From Burkholderiales bacterium (GTDB taxonomy: Bacteria > Pseudomonadota > Gammaproteobacteria > Burkholderiales > Burkholderiaceae_C), in NCBI GenBank assembly GCA_030604135.1, contig JAUVWL010000026.1, forward strand, positions 1-53,454: a stretch of DNA of 53,454 bases, given 5' to 3'. The translations under genes were made by a program, and so were the position numbers. This document shows positions 42,029-49,025 of this stretch, one piece after another. The notes under the pieces were generated by a model. The model was not told the DNA's origin, did not search any database, and was given only the letters and a program-made list of their open reading frames with translations. The stretch's first letter is position 1. Every line of letters begins with the position of its first letter.

Positions 42029-42735
42029 GGGTTTTCCTCGGAGTGCAGTGCAAGGGTGCCCGCCGGGTGGCTCAGGTCGGCACGCAGGCCCGCCGGGCCT
42101 GACCGAACCGCGATGTCGGCCAGCCCGATGGCGTCCAGGGCCATGCCCAGATCGTCGGCTTGCGGGTGGCTCAAGCTCAGCGAGTGCAGCGACAGGGCGG
42201 GCGCCGGCATGTGGTCCGCCGGGTGCACCGACCCCCATTCGATCAGTGTGGGCAGGCAACCCCCGAACAGGCGCTGCCCGTCGGCGCGCACCGTGATGCG
42301 CCAGCGCAGCAGGCCCTCAGGGGTCGGGCGCGAGGCGTCGATCACCGGACCTCGCTCGATGCCCATGGCCCGCCAGGTGGCGCAGGCGGCCTCGATGTCG
42401 GGCACGCTGGCCACCCAGTGCAAAAGCTGAGGTCCTTTTTCCTGCAGTCGCTGGCGCACGGCCGGCTCGTCCAGGTCGAACCAGCGCCGCAGTGGTGCCT
42501 GGCGTGCCGGCGTGGCGTCCGGATTGACGGCAATGATTTCCAGGTAGGCCTGCGGGTGGTCCGACGAACCCAGCCGAAGCAGGCGGTTGTGGGTGCCGAA
42601 CAACGGGTGCTGGCCACCCGGTCCCGGGCTCAACCCCAGTGTGGCTTCACACCAGGCCACGCCCTCATCCAGCGTGGCTGCGCCCACCACCAGGTGATCG
42701 ATGTGCGCGCGCCGAGGTGTGATGGAGGCACTCAC
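42025..42735 (-). CDS. VOC-superfamily (glyoxalase-like) protein
   Basis: GTG 42735 overlaps the stop of the PhzF gene (GTGA), which fixes the start. The 236-residue protein opens with the VOC pattern RAHIDHLVVGAATLDEGVAWCEATLG, contains HPLFGTHNRLLRLGSSD and YLEIIAVNPDA, and has a second repeat in LHSLSLSHPQADDLGMALDAIGL. These are two beta-alpha-beta-beta-beta modules, with His and Glu residues at likely metal positions. The family (glyoxalase-like domain type, PF13468) includes dioxygenases, isomerases and resistance proteins; the substrate is unknown. Being locked by overlaps between PhzF and the dehydratase, it probably acts on the same compound. Confidence 0.88.
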   Translation of the reverse strand: MSASITPRRAHIDHLVVGAATLDEGVAWCEATLGLSPGPGGQHPLFGTHNRLLRLGSSDHPQAYLEIIAVNPDATPARQAPLRRWFDLDEPAVRQRLQEKGPQLLHWVASVPDIEAACATWRAMGIERGPVIDASRPTPEGLLRWRITVRADGQRLFGGCLPTLIEWGSVHPADHMPAPALSLHSLSLSHPQADDLGMALDAIGLADIAVRSGPAGLRADLSHPAGTLALHSEENP

Positions 42736-43607
42736 AACCGCACCAGCCCTTCGATGCAGCTCACCGAATGTCCGCCGACCCAGATTGTGCCGTCGGCGTC
42801 GCGCTCGATGTGCACGCGACCCTGCCGCTGCAAGGCCGTGCCCTGCGCCGCCACATAGCGCGCGGGCGCCAGGCCGGCCCCGATCAGCCACTGGGCCAGC
42901 GCTGCGTTCAGGCTGCCGGTCACCGGGTCTTCGGTCATGCCGTTGTTGCCGGGGAAAAAGGCGCGCACCTCGAACTGGGTGTCGCTGTCCGCCTGCGGTC
43001 CGACCACGCCGTCCTTGCCGCGCGGTCCCACCACCCCGATGTCCAGGCCGGCCAGGATGCCGGCATCCGGCTTCAGCGCCAGCACCTGCTCGGCGCTGCG
43101 CAGCATCACGCCCCGCCAGCGGGGGCCGTTGTCGCACCAGGCATGGGCCGCGATGTCTTCGCGCGCCACACCGAGGCCGCGGGCGATCAGCGCCACGTCC
43201 GCTTCATCGAGTGGACCACTTCTGATCAGCGGTGGCGCGGCGAATGCCAGTCGTTCTCCGTCCGGTTTGATCTTCACCAGCCCCACACCACATTCCTGCA
43301 CGATGTGCTCACCGCGTGGCACACCGCCGGCTTCGAGCCAGGCGTGGCAGCTGCCCAGGGTCGGATGACCCGCGAACGGCAGCTCGCGTCCCGGGCAGAA
43401 AATCCGCACCCGGTAGTCGGCCCCGGCCGCAGCGCCCTCTGGCGAGGGTGGCAGCACGAAGGTGCATTCCGACAGGTTGGTCCAGTGGGTGAAGTGCTGC
43501 ATGGCGGCCGTGTCCAGCCCGCTGCCGTCCAGCACCACGGCCAGCGGGTTGCCGAGGTAGGGGGTTGCGGTGAACACATCCACCTGTTTGAAGGGTCGCA
43601 AGGTCAT
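42732..43607 (-). CDS. PhzF-family isomerase/epimerase
   Basis: The 291-residue protein has the two-domain diaminopimelate-epimerase-like fold of PhzF: FKQVDVFTATPYLGNPLAVVLDG at the start, the catalytic Glu47 in NLSECTFVLPP, FAGHPTLGSCHAWLE, and EDPVTGSLNAALAQWLIG near the end. PhzF isomerises a dihydro-hydroxyanthranilate in phenazine synthesis, but most members, including YddE-like ones, have unknown substrates and occur outside phenazine loci. No phz genes are present here. It overlaps the VOC gene and follows the GST gene by 15 nt in the same operon. Confidence 0.93.
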   Translation of the reverse strand: MTLRPFKQVDVFTATPYLGNPLAVVLDGSGLDTAAMQHFTHWTNLSECTFVLPPSPEGAAAGADYRVRIFCPGRELPFAGHPTLGSCHAWLEAGGVPRGEHIVQECGVGLVKIKPDGERLAFAAPPLIRSGPLDEADVALIARGLGVAREDIAAHAWCDNGPRWRGVMLRSAEQVLALKPDAGILAGLDIGVVGPRGKDGVVGPQADSDTQFEVRAFFPGNNGMTEDPVTGSLNAALAQWLIGAGLAPARYVAAQGTALQRQGRVHIERDADGTIWVGGHSVSCIEGLVRL

Positions 43608-43622
43608 GACGGGGTTCCGGGT

Positions 43623-44240
43623 TCAGGCCAGGGGCAGGTCGAGGACACCCCGGCTGGCAGGCATCGCCAGCAAGCCCGCGTACCAACGCTCGACATGGGG
43701 CCAGGCGGGGCGCGGCTGCGGCAGGCCCCACCAGCGGTGTACCTCGCAGGCGATGGGAATGTCGGCCATGGTCAGCGTGTCGCCGGCCATGAAAGGCTGG
43801 AGCGAGAGGTGCCGATCGAGCTGGTCGAACAAGGGCTCGGTCTTCGCCACCGACGCGCCGATGGCCTGTCGGTCGCGCTGGTCGTCGGGGGTGCGTATCC
43901 ACTGGACAAATGCAGCGCCGCCGGCCCGGTTGAGCGTGGTCTGCTGCCAGTCCATCCAGCGCTCGGCATCGGCCCGTTGCTGCAGGTTCTGCGGATACAG
44001 CGTTGAGCCTTCGCGGGCACACAGGTAGCGCACGATCGCGTTGGACTCCCAGAGGCAGAACTCCCCGTCTTCCATCAGGGGAACCAGACCATTGGGGTTC
44101 TTGGCGAGGTAGTCGGGTGTGTTCACGACCCCATGGCTCATGCCGGCATCGATGCGCTCGAATTCCAGCTCCAGCAGCTGTGCGCACAGCACCACCTTGC
44201 GCACATTGATCGAGCTGATACGCCCCCAGATCCGCAGCAT
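43623..44240 (-). CDS. Glutathione S-transferase family protein
   Basis: The 205-residue protein has an N-terminal thioredoxin-like domain (MLRIWGRISSINVRKVVLCA, NPNGLVPLMEDG, LWESNAIVRYLC with the Glu-Ser glutathione-binding pair) and a C-terminal all-helical domain (FMAGDTLTMADIPIACEVHRWW). The catalytic Ser of the SSINVRK motif is typical of the beta/theta-like bacterial class. It may conjugate or isomerise an electrophilic intermediate made by the neighbouring enzymes. It follows the aminotransferase gene by three bases, so it is co-transcribed. Confidence 0.93.
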   Translation of the reverse strand: MLRIWGRISSINVRKVVLCAQLLELEFERIDAGMSHGVVNTPDYLAKNPNGLVPLMEDGEFCLWESNAIVRYLCAREGSTLYPQNLQQRADAERWMDWQQTTLNRAGGAAFVQWIRTPDDQRDRQAIGASVAKTEPLFDQLDRHLSLQPFMAGDTLTMADIPIACEVHRWWGLPQPRPAWPHVERWYAGLLAMPASRGVLDLPLA

Positions 44241-44243
44241 GAT

Positions 44244-45413
44244 TCAGCCCCTGGGCGCCTCGCGGACGGCCTCAGCCAGCGCCCGGATACCAATTCGGAT
44301 CTGCTCCTCGCTGGCGGTCACGAAGGACAGGCGCAGGGCGCGCGGGTCCGGATCGGCCGCGAAGAAGGCCGCGCCGGGCACAAAGGCCACTCCCTTGTCC
44401 ACCGCCCGAGGCAGCAGGTCGATGGCGCTCATGCCTTCCGGCAGGCGCACCCAGAGGAACATCCCGCCGTCGGGTGCGTTCCATTGCAGGTCCAGGCCGA
44501 CCATTTCCGTCGCCAGGGCCTGCAGCATCGCCTCGCACTGGCGCTTGTAGAGCGCGCGTATGGTCGGCACATGGCGGTCGAGGAACCCGTCTTTCAGCAC
44601 CTCGGCCACCATGCGCTGGTTGAAGCTGGGGCTGTGCAGGTCGGCCGCCTGCTTGGCCTGCAGCAGTTTGGGCATGATGGCTTTGGGAGCCACGACATAC
44701 CCCAGGCGCAAGCCAGGTGCCAGCACCTTGGAGAACGAGCCCAGGTAGATGCAGCCTTCGGGGTTGCGCGCGGTCAGCGGCAACGGCGGAGGCTGGTCGA
44801 ACCACAGGTCGCCGTAGGGGTTGTCCTCGACGATCGGCAGACCACTGGCGCGGGTGGTTTCCACCAGCGCCTGGCGCCGCGCCTCGCTCATGCTGCGGCC
44901 GGTCGGGTTCTGGAAGTTGGGCAGCACGTACAGAAAGCGCGCCCCGCCGGACTTGCGCTGGAGGTCTTCGACGTCGACGCCTTCGGCGTCACTCTGCACA
45001 CCGACGATGCGGGGTTCCATCGGCGTGAAGGCCTGCAGCGCGCCCAGGTAGGTGGGCGTTTCGACCAGCACCGGGCTGCCCTCGTCGATCAGCACCTTGG
45101 CCACCAGGTCCAGCCCCTGCTGGCTGCCGGTGGTGATCAGCACCTGATCCGGGCTCACCTCCCAGGGCAGCTGGCCGGCAATCCATTCGCGCAGCGCCGG
45201 CAGGCCTTCGCTGGAGGCGTACTGCAGCGCCGCGCGCCCGTCGGTGCGCAGCACGGCCTCGCAAGCCGCCGCAAAAGCTTCCACCGGAAAGGTCCTGGGC
45301 GAAGGCAGGCCGCCGGCAAAACTGATGATGCCGGGTTTTTCGGTCACCTTGAGGATCTCGCGGATCACCGAAGGGTTCATCTTGTGGGCGCGCTGCGCCA
45401 GCGTCCATGTCAT
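44244..45413 (-). CDS. PLP-dependent aminotransferase, 2-aminoadipate/LysN-like (fold type I)
   Basis: The 389-residue enzyme belongs to aminotransferase class I/II. FAGGLPSPRTFPVEAF is the substrate-loop pattern of 2-aminoadipate/aromatic aminotransferases, LITTGSQQGLDLV the PLP phosphate site, LPNFQNPTGRSMS and VEDNPYGDLW the cofactor-ring site, and IYLGSFSKVLAPGLRLGYV carries the Schiff-base Lys229. It transfers amino groups between an amino acid (probably branched, aromatic or aminoadipate) and an oxo acid. ATG 45413 overlaps the cupin stop (ATGA). MocR regulators share this fold, and the regulator of this operon has a related domain, which hints at the same amino acid ligand. Confidence 0.92.
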   Translation of the reverse strand: MTWTLAQRAHKMNPSVIREILKVTEKPGIISFAGGLPSPRTFPVEAFAAACEAVLRTDGRAALQYASSEGLPALREWIAGQLPWEVSPDQVLITTGSQQGLDLVAKVLIDEGSPVLVETPTYLGALQAFTPMEPRIVGVQSDAEGVDVEDLQRKSGGARFLYVLPNFQNPTGRSMSEARRQALVETTRASGLPIVEDNPYGDLWFDQPPPLPLTARNPEGCIYLGSFSKVLAPGLRLGYVVAPKAIMPKLLQAKQAADLHSPSFNQRMVAEVLKDGFLDRHVPTIRALYKRQCEAMLQALATEMVGLDLQWNAPDGGMFLWVRLPEGMSAIDLLPRAVDKGVAFVPGAAFFAADPDPRALRLSFVTASEEQIRIGIRALAEAVREAPRG

Positions 45414-45763
45414 TGGGTTTCTCCACCGTTGGGGCCGTAAAAGACGACCCAGGTCACAAAATCGTCGCTGAAATCTTCAAAGTGGTGCGGCGTTCGGGCG
45501 GGCACAAACAGCACGTCCCCGGCCTGTACCTGACACCGCTCGCCATCAAGCCAGAAGCCCGAGCTGCCACGCTGGACCACATACAGCTCGTCCTGGGCAT
45601 GTGGCTGCTGGATGTCACGGCCCAGCCTGGCGGCGGCGGGTGCGAACAGTTCCACGCGCATGTGGCCGTGCGCCAGCGCGCCCACGAAGGGCGTGCCGTG
45701 CGGGTAGTTGGTGTCCGGCGGCTGCGGCAGGGCGTGCAGGGTCTGGAGGAAATCGACTTTCAC
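45410..45763 (-). CDS. Cupin-domain protein
   Basis: GTG 45763 starts the 117-residue protein MKVDFLQTLHALPQPPDTN; longer in-frame sequence lies over the EamA gene. Both cupin motifs are visible: IQQPHAQDELYVVQRGSSGFWLDGE and GDVLFVPARTPHHFEDFSDDF, with His and Glu residues for one metal. Small single-domain cupins act as dioxygenases, isomerases or sensors. The four-base overlap with the aminotransferase gene and the ten-base distance to the EamA gene place it firmly in the operon. The ribosome binding site is weak. Confidence 0.9.
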   Translation of the reverse strand: MKVDFLQTLHALPQPPDTNYPHGTPFVGALAHGHMRVELFAPAAARLGRDIQQPHAQDELYVVQRGSSGFWLDGERCQVQAGDVLFVPARTPHHFEDFSDDFVTWVVFYGPNGGETQ

Positions 45764-45773
45764 GCTTGGGTTC

Positions 45774-46715
45774 TCAGGGTTTGGCCGGTATGCCGGGTGT
45801 GCCCATGTGACGACCCATGAACACCGTGGCCACCACGGCCAGGGCAAAGCCCAGGGTGATCAGGTCCAGTGTCTCACCCAGCAAGGGCACCGCGGCCAGC
45901 ATGCTCACAAAGGGCTGCAGCAGCTGGGTCTGGCTCACGCGCAGCGCGCCACCCAGGGCCAGGCCACGGAACCAGGCGAAGAAGCCGGCCCACATGGAAA
46001 ACACCCCGACATAGCCCAGTGCCAGCCAGGCGGACAGGGCGATGGGCTGTTCGGGCCAGGTCAGCAGCGCCCCGGGCACCGTCAGCGGCAGCGCCATCAC
46101 GCACACCCAGCTGATCACCCGTTCGGCGCCCAGCGATTGCGTGACCTGGGCTCCGCCCACATAACCCAGCGCCGCAGCCAGTACCGCGCCGACCAGCAGC
46201 GCGTCCGCCCATTCCAGTCCGAAACCATGCCCCGTCTGTGCCGCCCGGATCAGGCTGTAGGCCACCACCAGTGCGCTGCCCAGCAGGGCAAACAGCCAGA
46301 AGCCCAGCCGCGCCCGCTGGTGCAGTAGCCAGGCGGCCACGGCTGCGGTGGCCAATGGCAGCAAAGCGGTGATGACGGCCGCATGGCTGGCGGTCACATG
46401 GCGCAGCGCCCAGCCCAGCAGCAGGGGGTAGCCGATGACATTGCCTGCCAATGACAGCAACAGTGGCCCTCTTTCGGCGCGCGTCGGCAGACGCGAGCGC
46501 GTGGCCAGCAGGTAGACGGCCGCCAGGCTGCCGGCCAGTGCAGCGCGCGCCCAGGTCACGAACCAGGGCGAGAGCTGGGGTGCGTCGGCCGTGCCCGTAG
46601 CCAGCCGCGTCATCGGCAGTGTCAGGGCAAACACCACCACGCCCAGAAACCCCAGCCAGAGGCCGAGGGTGGCGTCGCTCATGCGCCCGGACGGCAGTAC
46701 GGTGCTGGGGCTCAT
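45774..46715 (-). CDS. EamA/DMT-family exporter
   Basis: The 313-residue inner-membrane protein has ten predicted TM helices in two EamA repeats (LGLWLGFLGVVVFALTLPMTR at the start and ALGYVGGAQVTQSLGAERVI in the second half). ATG 46715 overlaps the LysE-gene stop; a later ATG at 46682 is a possible alternative. DMT proteins of this type (YdcZ-, RhtA- or PecM-like) export amino acids or related metabolites. An EamA and a LysE exporter in one operon suggest that the compound, or a toxic by-product, has to be kept low inside the cell. Confidence 0.9.
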   Translation of the reverse strand: MSPSTVLPSGRMSDATLGLWLGFLGVVVFALTLPMTRLATGTADAPQLSPWFVTWARAALAGSLAAVYLLATRSRLPTRAERGPLLLSLAGNVIGYPLLLGWALRHVTASHAAVITALLPLATAAVAAWLLHQRARLGFWLFALLGSALVVAYSLIRAAQTGHGFGLEWADALLVGAVLAAALGYVGGAQVTQSLGAERVISWVCVMALPLTVPGALLTWPEQPIALSAWLALGYVGVFSMWAGFFAWFRGLALGGALRVSQTQLLQPFVSMLAAVPLLGETLDLITLGFALAVVATVFMGRHMGTPGIPAKP

Positions 46716-47362
46716 GAAGGGGTTCCGTTCAGCCCGGCGCTGCCCAACAGCATCCAGCCCGCTGTGAGCACCAGAGCCACGGCCATCAGCCGGTTGAAGG
46801 CCAGCAGCCGGCGCCCGGTGGGACGTCCGTCCACAACCGGTCCGGCCAGCCAGTGGCGCAGCAGGGAGCCCACCAGGGCGTAGGTGAAGTTGCTGAAAAA
46901 CGCAAATGCCAGCAGCACGGGCAGCACCGCCACATAGCGCCCGGCGGCGTCGGCCTGACCCGCGATCCAGCCGGCCACGATGGACAGCGCCAGCATCCAG
47001 GCTTTGATATTGAGAAACTGCAGGCCCACGCCCTGCCAGAAACCCACATTGAGACGTGCCGGGTCGGCCTGGGCCATCGACCGGCTGCCCCACAGACGCC
47101 GGGCCAGCCACAGCAGGTAGCCCGTACCGCCGAGCAGGATCGCCCAGCGCAACGCCGGCACCGCCACGACCAGCGACCCCACCCCGGCCGCACAGAGGGA
47201 AAACAGCACACCCCATCCCACCGGGACGGCCACGATGAAGCGCAGCGCCCGGCGCAGGCCGAAGTTGGCGGCCAGCGCGGTCGACAGCGTGGTGTTCGGC
47301 CCAGGCGTGAAGCTGCTGGCGGTGGCCAGCATCAGCAGGGCGCCGAATTCACCCGGGTTCAT
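46712..47362 (-). CDS. LysE/RhtB-family amino acid exporter
   Basis: ATG 47362 (MNPGEFGALLMLATASSFTPGPNT) gives a 216-residue protein with six TM helices. The family signature SFTPGPNTTLSTALAANFG lies near the N-terminus, and LQFLNIKAWMLALSIVAGWI matches the conserved NPKAWLF-type segment. Family members export basic or neutral amino acids. It is the first gene of the minus-strand operon, divergent from the MocR-type regulator gene with a 169-nt shared region containing CCATACA sites. Longer reading upstream would run into the operator region and adds a poor N-terminus. Confidence 0.93.
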   Translation of the reverse strand: MNPGEFGALLMLATASSFTPGPNTTLSTALAANFGLRRALRFIVAVPVGWGVLFSLCAAGVGSLVVAVPALRWAILLGGTGYLLWLARRLWGSRSMAQADPARLNVGFWQGVGLQFLNIKAWMLALSIVAGWIAGQADAAGRYVAVLPVLLAFAFFSNFTYALVGSLLRHWLAGPVVDGRPTGRRLLAFNRLMAVALVLTAGWMLLGSAGLNGTPS

Positions 47363-47462
47363 GCGGGCCCCTGGCAGTCCGGCGCACCGCAACCGAAGGT
47401 GGAACAGAGCAGAAAAAGACAAAGGGCTTGTCGGCACATGAAGGACACTTTATCCTCTGAAG

Positions 47463-47528
47463 CCATACACAAACCATACAGAAGAGGGGTGCACAACATC
47501 GACTGTATGGTCCAATGCATCCATACAC
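47463..47528. promoter_or_regulatory. Operator region with four CCATACA half-sites
   Basis: CCATACA occurs at 47463-47469, 47474-47480 and 47521-47527 in direct orientation and at 47504-47510 inverted (TGTATGG). The first pair is 11 bp apart, one helical turn, and the last site ends four bases before the regulator ATG. Repeats of this type are typical binding sites for MocR/GntR regulators such as GabR and PdxR. Confidence 0.7.
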
Positions 47529-47531
47529 GAC

Positions 47532-49025
47532 ATGTTGACGTCCAACGAAACCTTCGGCAGCCTTCAGGGGCCTGGCCCCTTGCTGACCCGATCGGCTGCC
47601 CAACCCTTGTCCGAACAGTTGGCCCAGCGCTTTGCCGAGCGCATCCGCCACCGGCTGTTGCCACCGGGGGCGCGCCTGCCCAGTGTGCGTCAGTGCGCGG
47701 CACAGCATGGGGTCAATCCGTCCACCGTGGTCGCCGCCTACGATCAGTTGTTGGCGCAAGGCCTGGTCGAGGCTCGGCGAAACCGAGGTTTTTTTGTGCG
47801 GGAGGTGCAGCGTCCTGCCGGCGGGCGCCTGCCAGGGCGGGAGCCCATGACCTCGCGCATGGCCGCACCGGTCAATGCGGCAGCCCTCATCCGGGGCATG
47901 TTCCATCCGGCCGGGGCCCGCCCGCAGCCCGGAATGGGCGCGTTTCCGGCCGACTGGATGCCCTCCGGGTTTCTCCAGTCGGCCTTGCGACGGGTCACTG
48001 CCACCGACACGCTGGCCGACGCGTCGCTGCGCTACGGTGAGCCGCACGGCGATGCTCAACTGAGGCGCGCACTGGCGACCCGGCTCGGCGGGCTGGGTTT
48101 GCCCGCCACGTCCGACCAGATCATCACCACGGTCGGCGCGACCCACGCACTCGACATCGTCAGCCGCACCCTCCTCAAGCCGGGTGATGGCGTCATGGTC
48201 GAGGAGCCCGGCTGGGCAGTCGAGTTTGCCCGCCTGGACGCCATGGGCATGAGGGTCCTGCCGGTGCCACGGGGACCCGCCGGTCCGGATCTGGACGTCA
48301 TGGCGCGCTACTGCGAGGTCCACGCTCCGAAGCTGTTCGTCAGCGTCAGCGTGTTGCACAACCCCACCGGCTACTGCCTGTCGGCCGCCAGTGCCCACCG
48401 CGTCCTCCAGCTGGCCCAACTGCACAACTTTCATGTGGTCGAAGACGACACCTACAGCCACATCGCGCCCGAACACGCGACGCGAATGTGTGTGCTCGAC
48501 GGACTGCAGCGCAGCTTCTACGTCAGCGGCTTCGCCAAAATTCTGGCACCGAACTGGCGGGTTGGCTATCTGGTGGCTCCTCCGGCCTGGGTCGAACGCC
48601 TGCTGGACGTCAAGCTGCTGACCACACTGACCACGCCCAGCCTGCTCGAACGCGCCTTGTCGATTTGCATCGAGCAAGGGCAACTGCGCCGCCACGCCGA
48701 GCGCATCCGCCACCGGCTCGACCAGGCCCGCGGACGCAGCGTTCGCCTGGCCGAACAGGCCGGCTGCCGCTTCGTGGCCGAACCTGCGGGCCTGTTCGGC
48801 TGGGTCGACACCGGCGTCGATACCGAAGCCCTGGCCCAGCGCCTCCTTGACGAAGGTTACCTGATTGCCCCGGGAGCCCTGTTCCACGCGGCGCGGTCAC
48901 CGAGCACCCTGATGCGCATCAACTTTGCCACCACGCAGGATGCTGCTTTCTGGGAGGTCTACCGGCGGGTCGTGGCCTCCAGCACCCGCGAACGAGCCCC
49001 AGGTGGGGTCAATCGTCCGGTGTGA
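47532..49025 (+). CDS. MocR-type regulator (GntR winged helix fused to aminotransferase domain)
   Basis: The 497-residue protein has an N-terminal GntR winged helix (residues about 20-90: LSEQLAQRFAERIRHRLLPP, RLPSVRQCAAQHGVNPSTV) and, after a linker, a fold-type-I aminotransferase domain. PLP-site features are kept: VGATHALDIVSRTLL, NPTGYCLSA, VVEDDTYSHI and the Schiff-base Lys336 in SGFAKILAPNWRVGY. MocR proteins bind PLP and an amino acid or amine and control the neighbouring genes. It is divergent from the LysE operon. Its ATG lies four bases after a CCATACA site with no ribosome binding site, suggesting a leaderless, autoregulated gene. Its end overlaps the convergent kinase gene by 17 bases. 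Confidence 0.93.
   Translation: MLTSNETFGSLQGPGPLLTRSAAQPLSEQLAQRFAERIRHRLLPPGARLPSVRQCAAQHGVNPSTVVAAYDQLLAQGLVEARRNRGFFVREVQRPAGGRLPGREPMTSRMAAPVNAAALIRGMFHPAGARPQPGMGAFPADWMPSGFLQSALRRVTATDTLADASLRYGEPHGDAQLRRALATRLGGLGLPATSDQIITTVGATHALDIVSRTLLKPGDGVMVEEPGWAVEFARLDAMGMRVLPVPRGPAGPDLDVMARYCEVHAPKLFVSVSVLHNPTGYCLSAASAHRVLQLAQLHNFHVVEDDTYSHIAPEHATRMCVLDGLQRSFYVSGFAKILAPNWRVGYLVAPPAWVERLLDVKLLTTLTTPSLLERALSICIEQGQLRRHAERIRHRLDQARGRSVRLAEQAGCRFVAEPAGLFGWVDTGVDTEALAQRLLDEGYLIAPGALFHAARSPSTLMRINFATTQDAAFWEVYRRVVASSTRERAPGGVNRPV

Noticed and set aside
42732..43607. A phenazine biosynthesis locus, because of PhzF
   Set aside because: No other phz gene is present, and PhzF homologues are common outside phenazine clusters.
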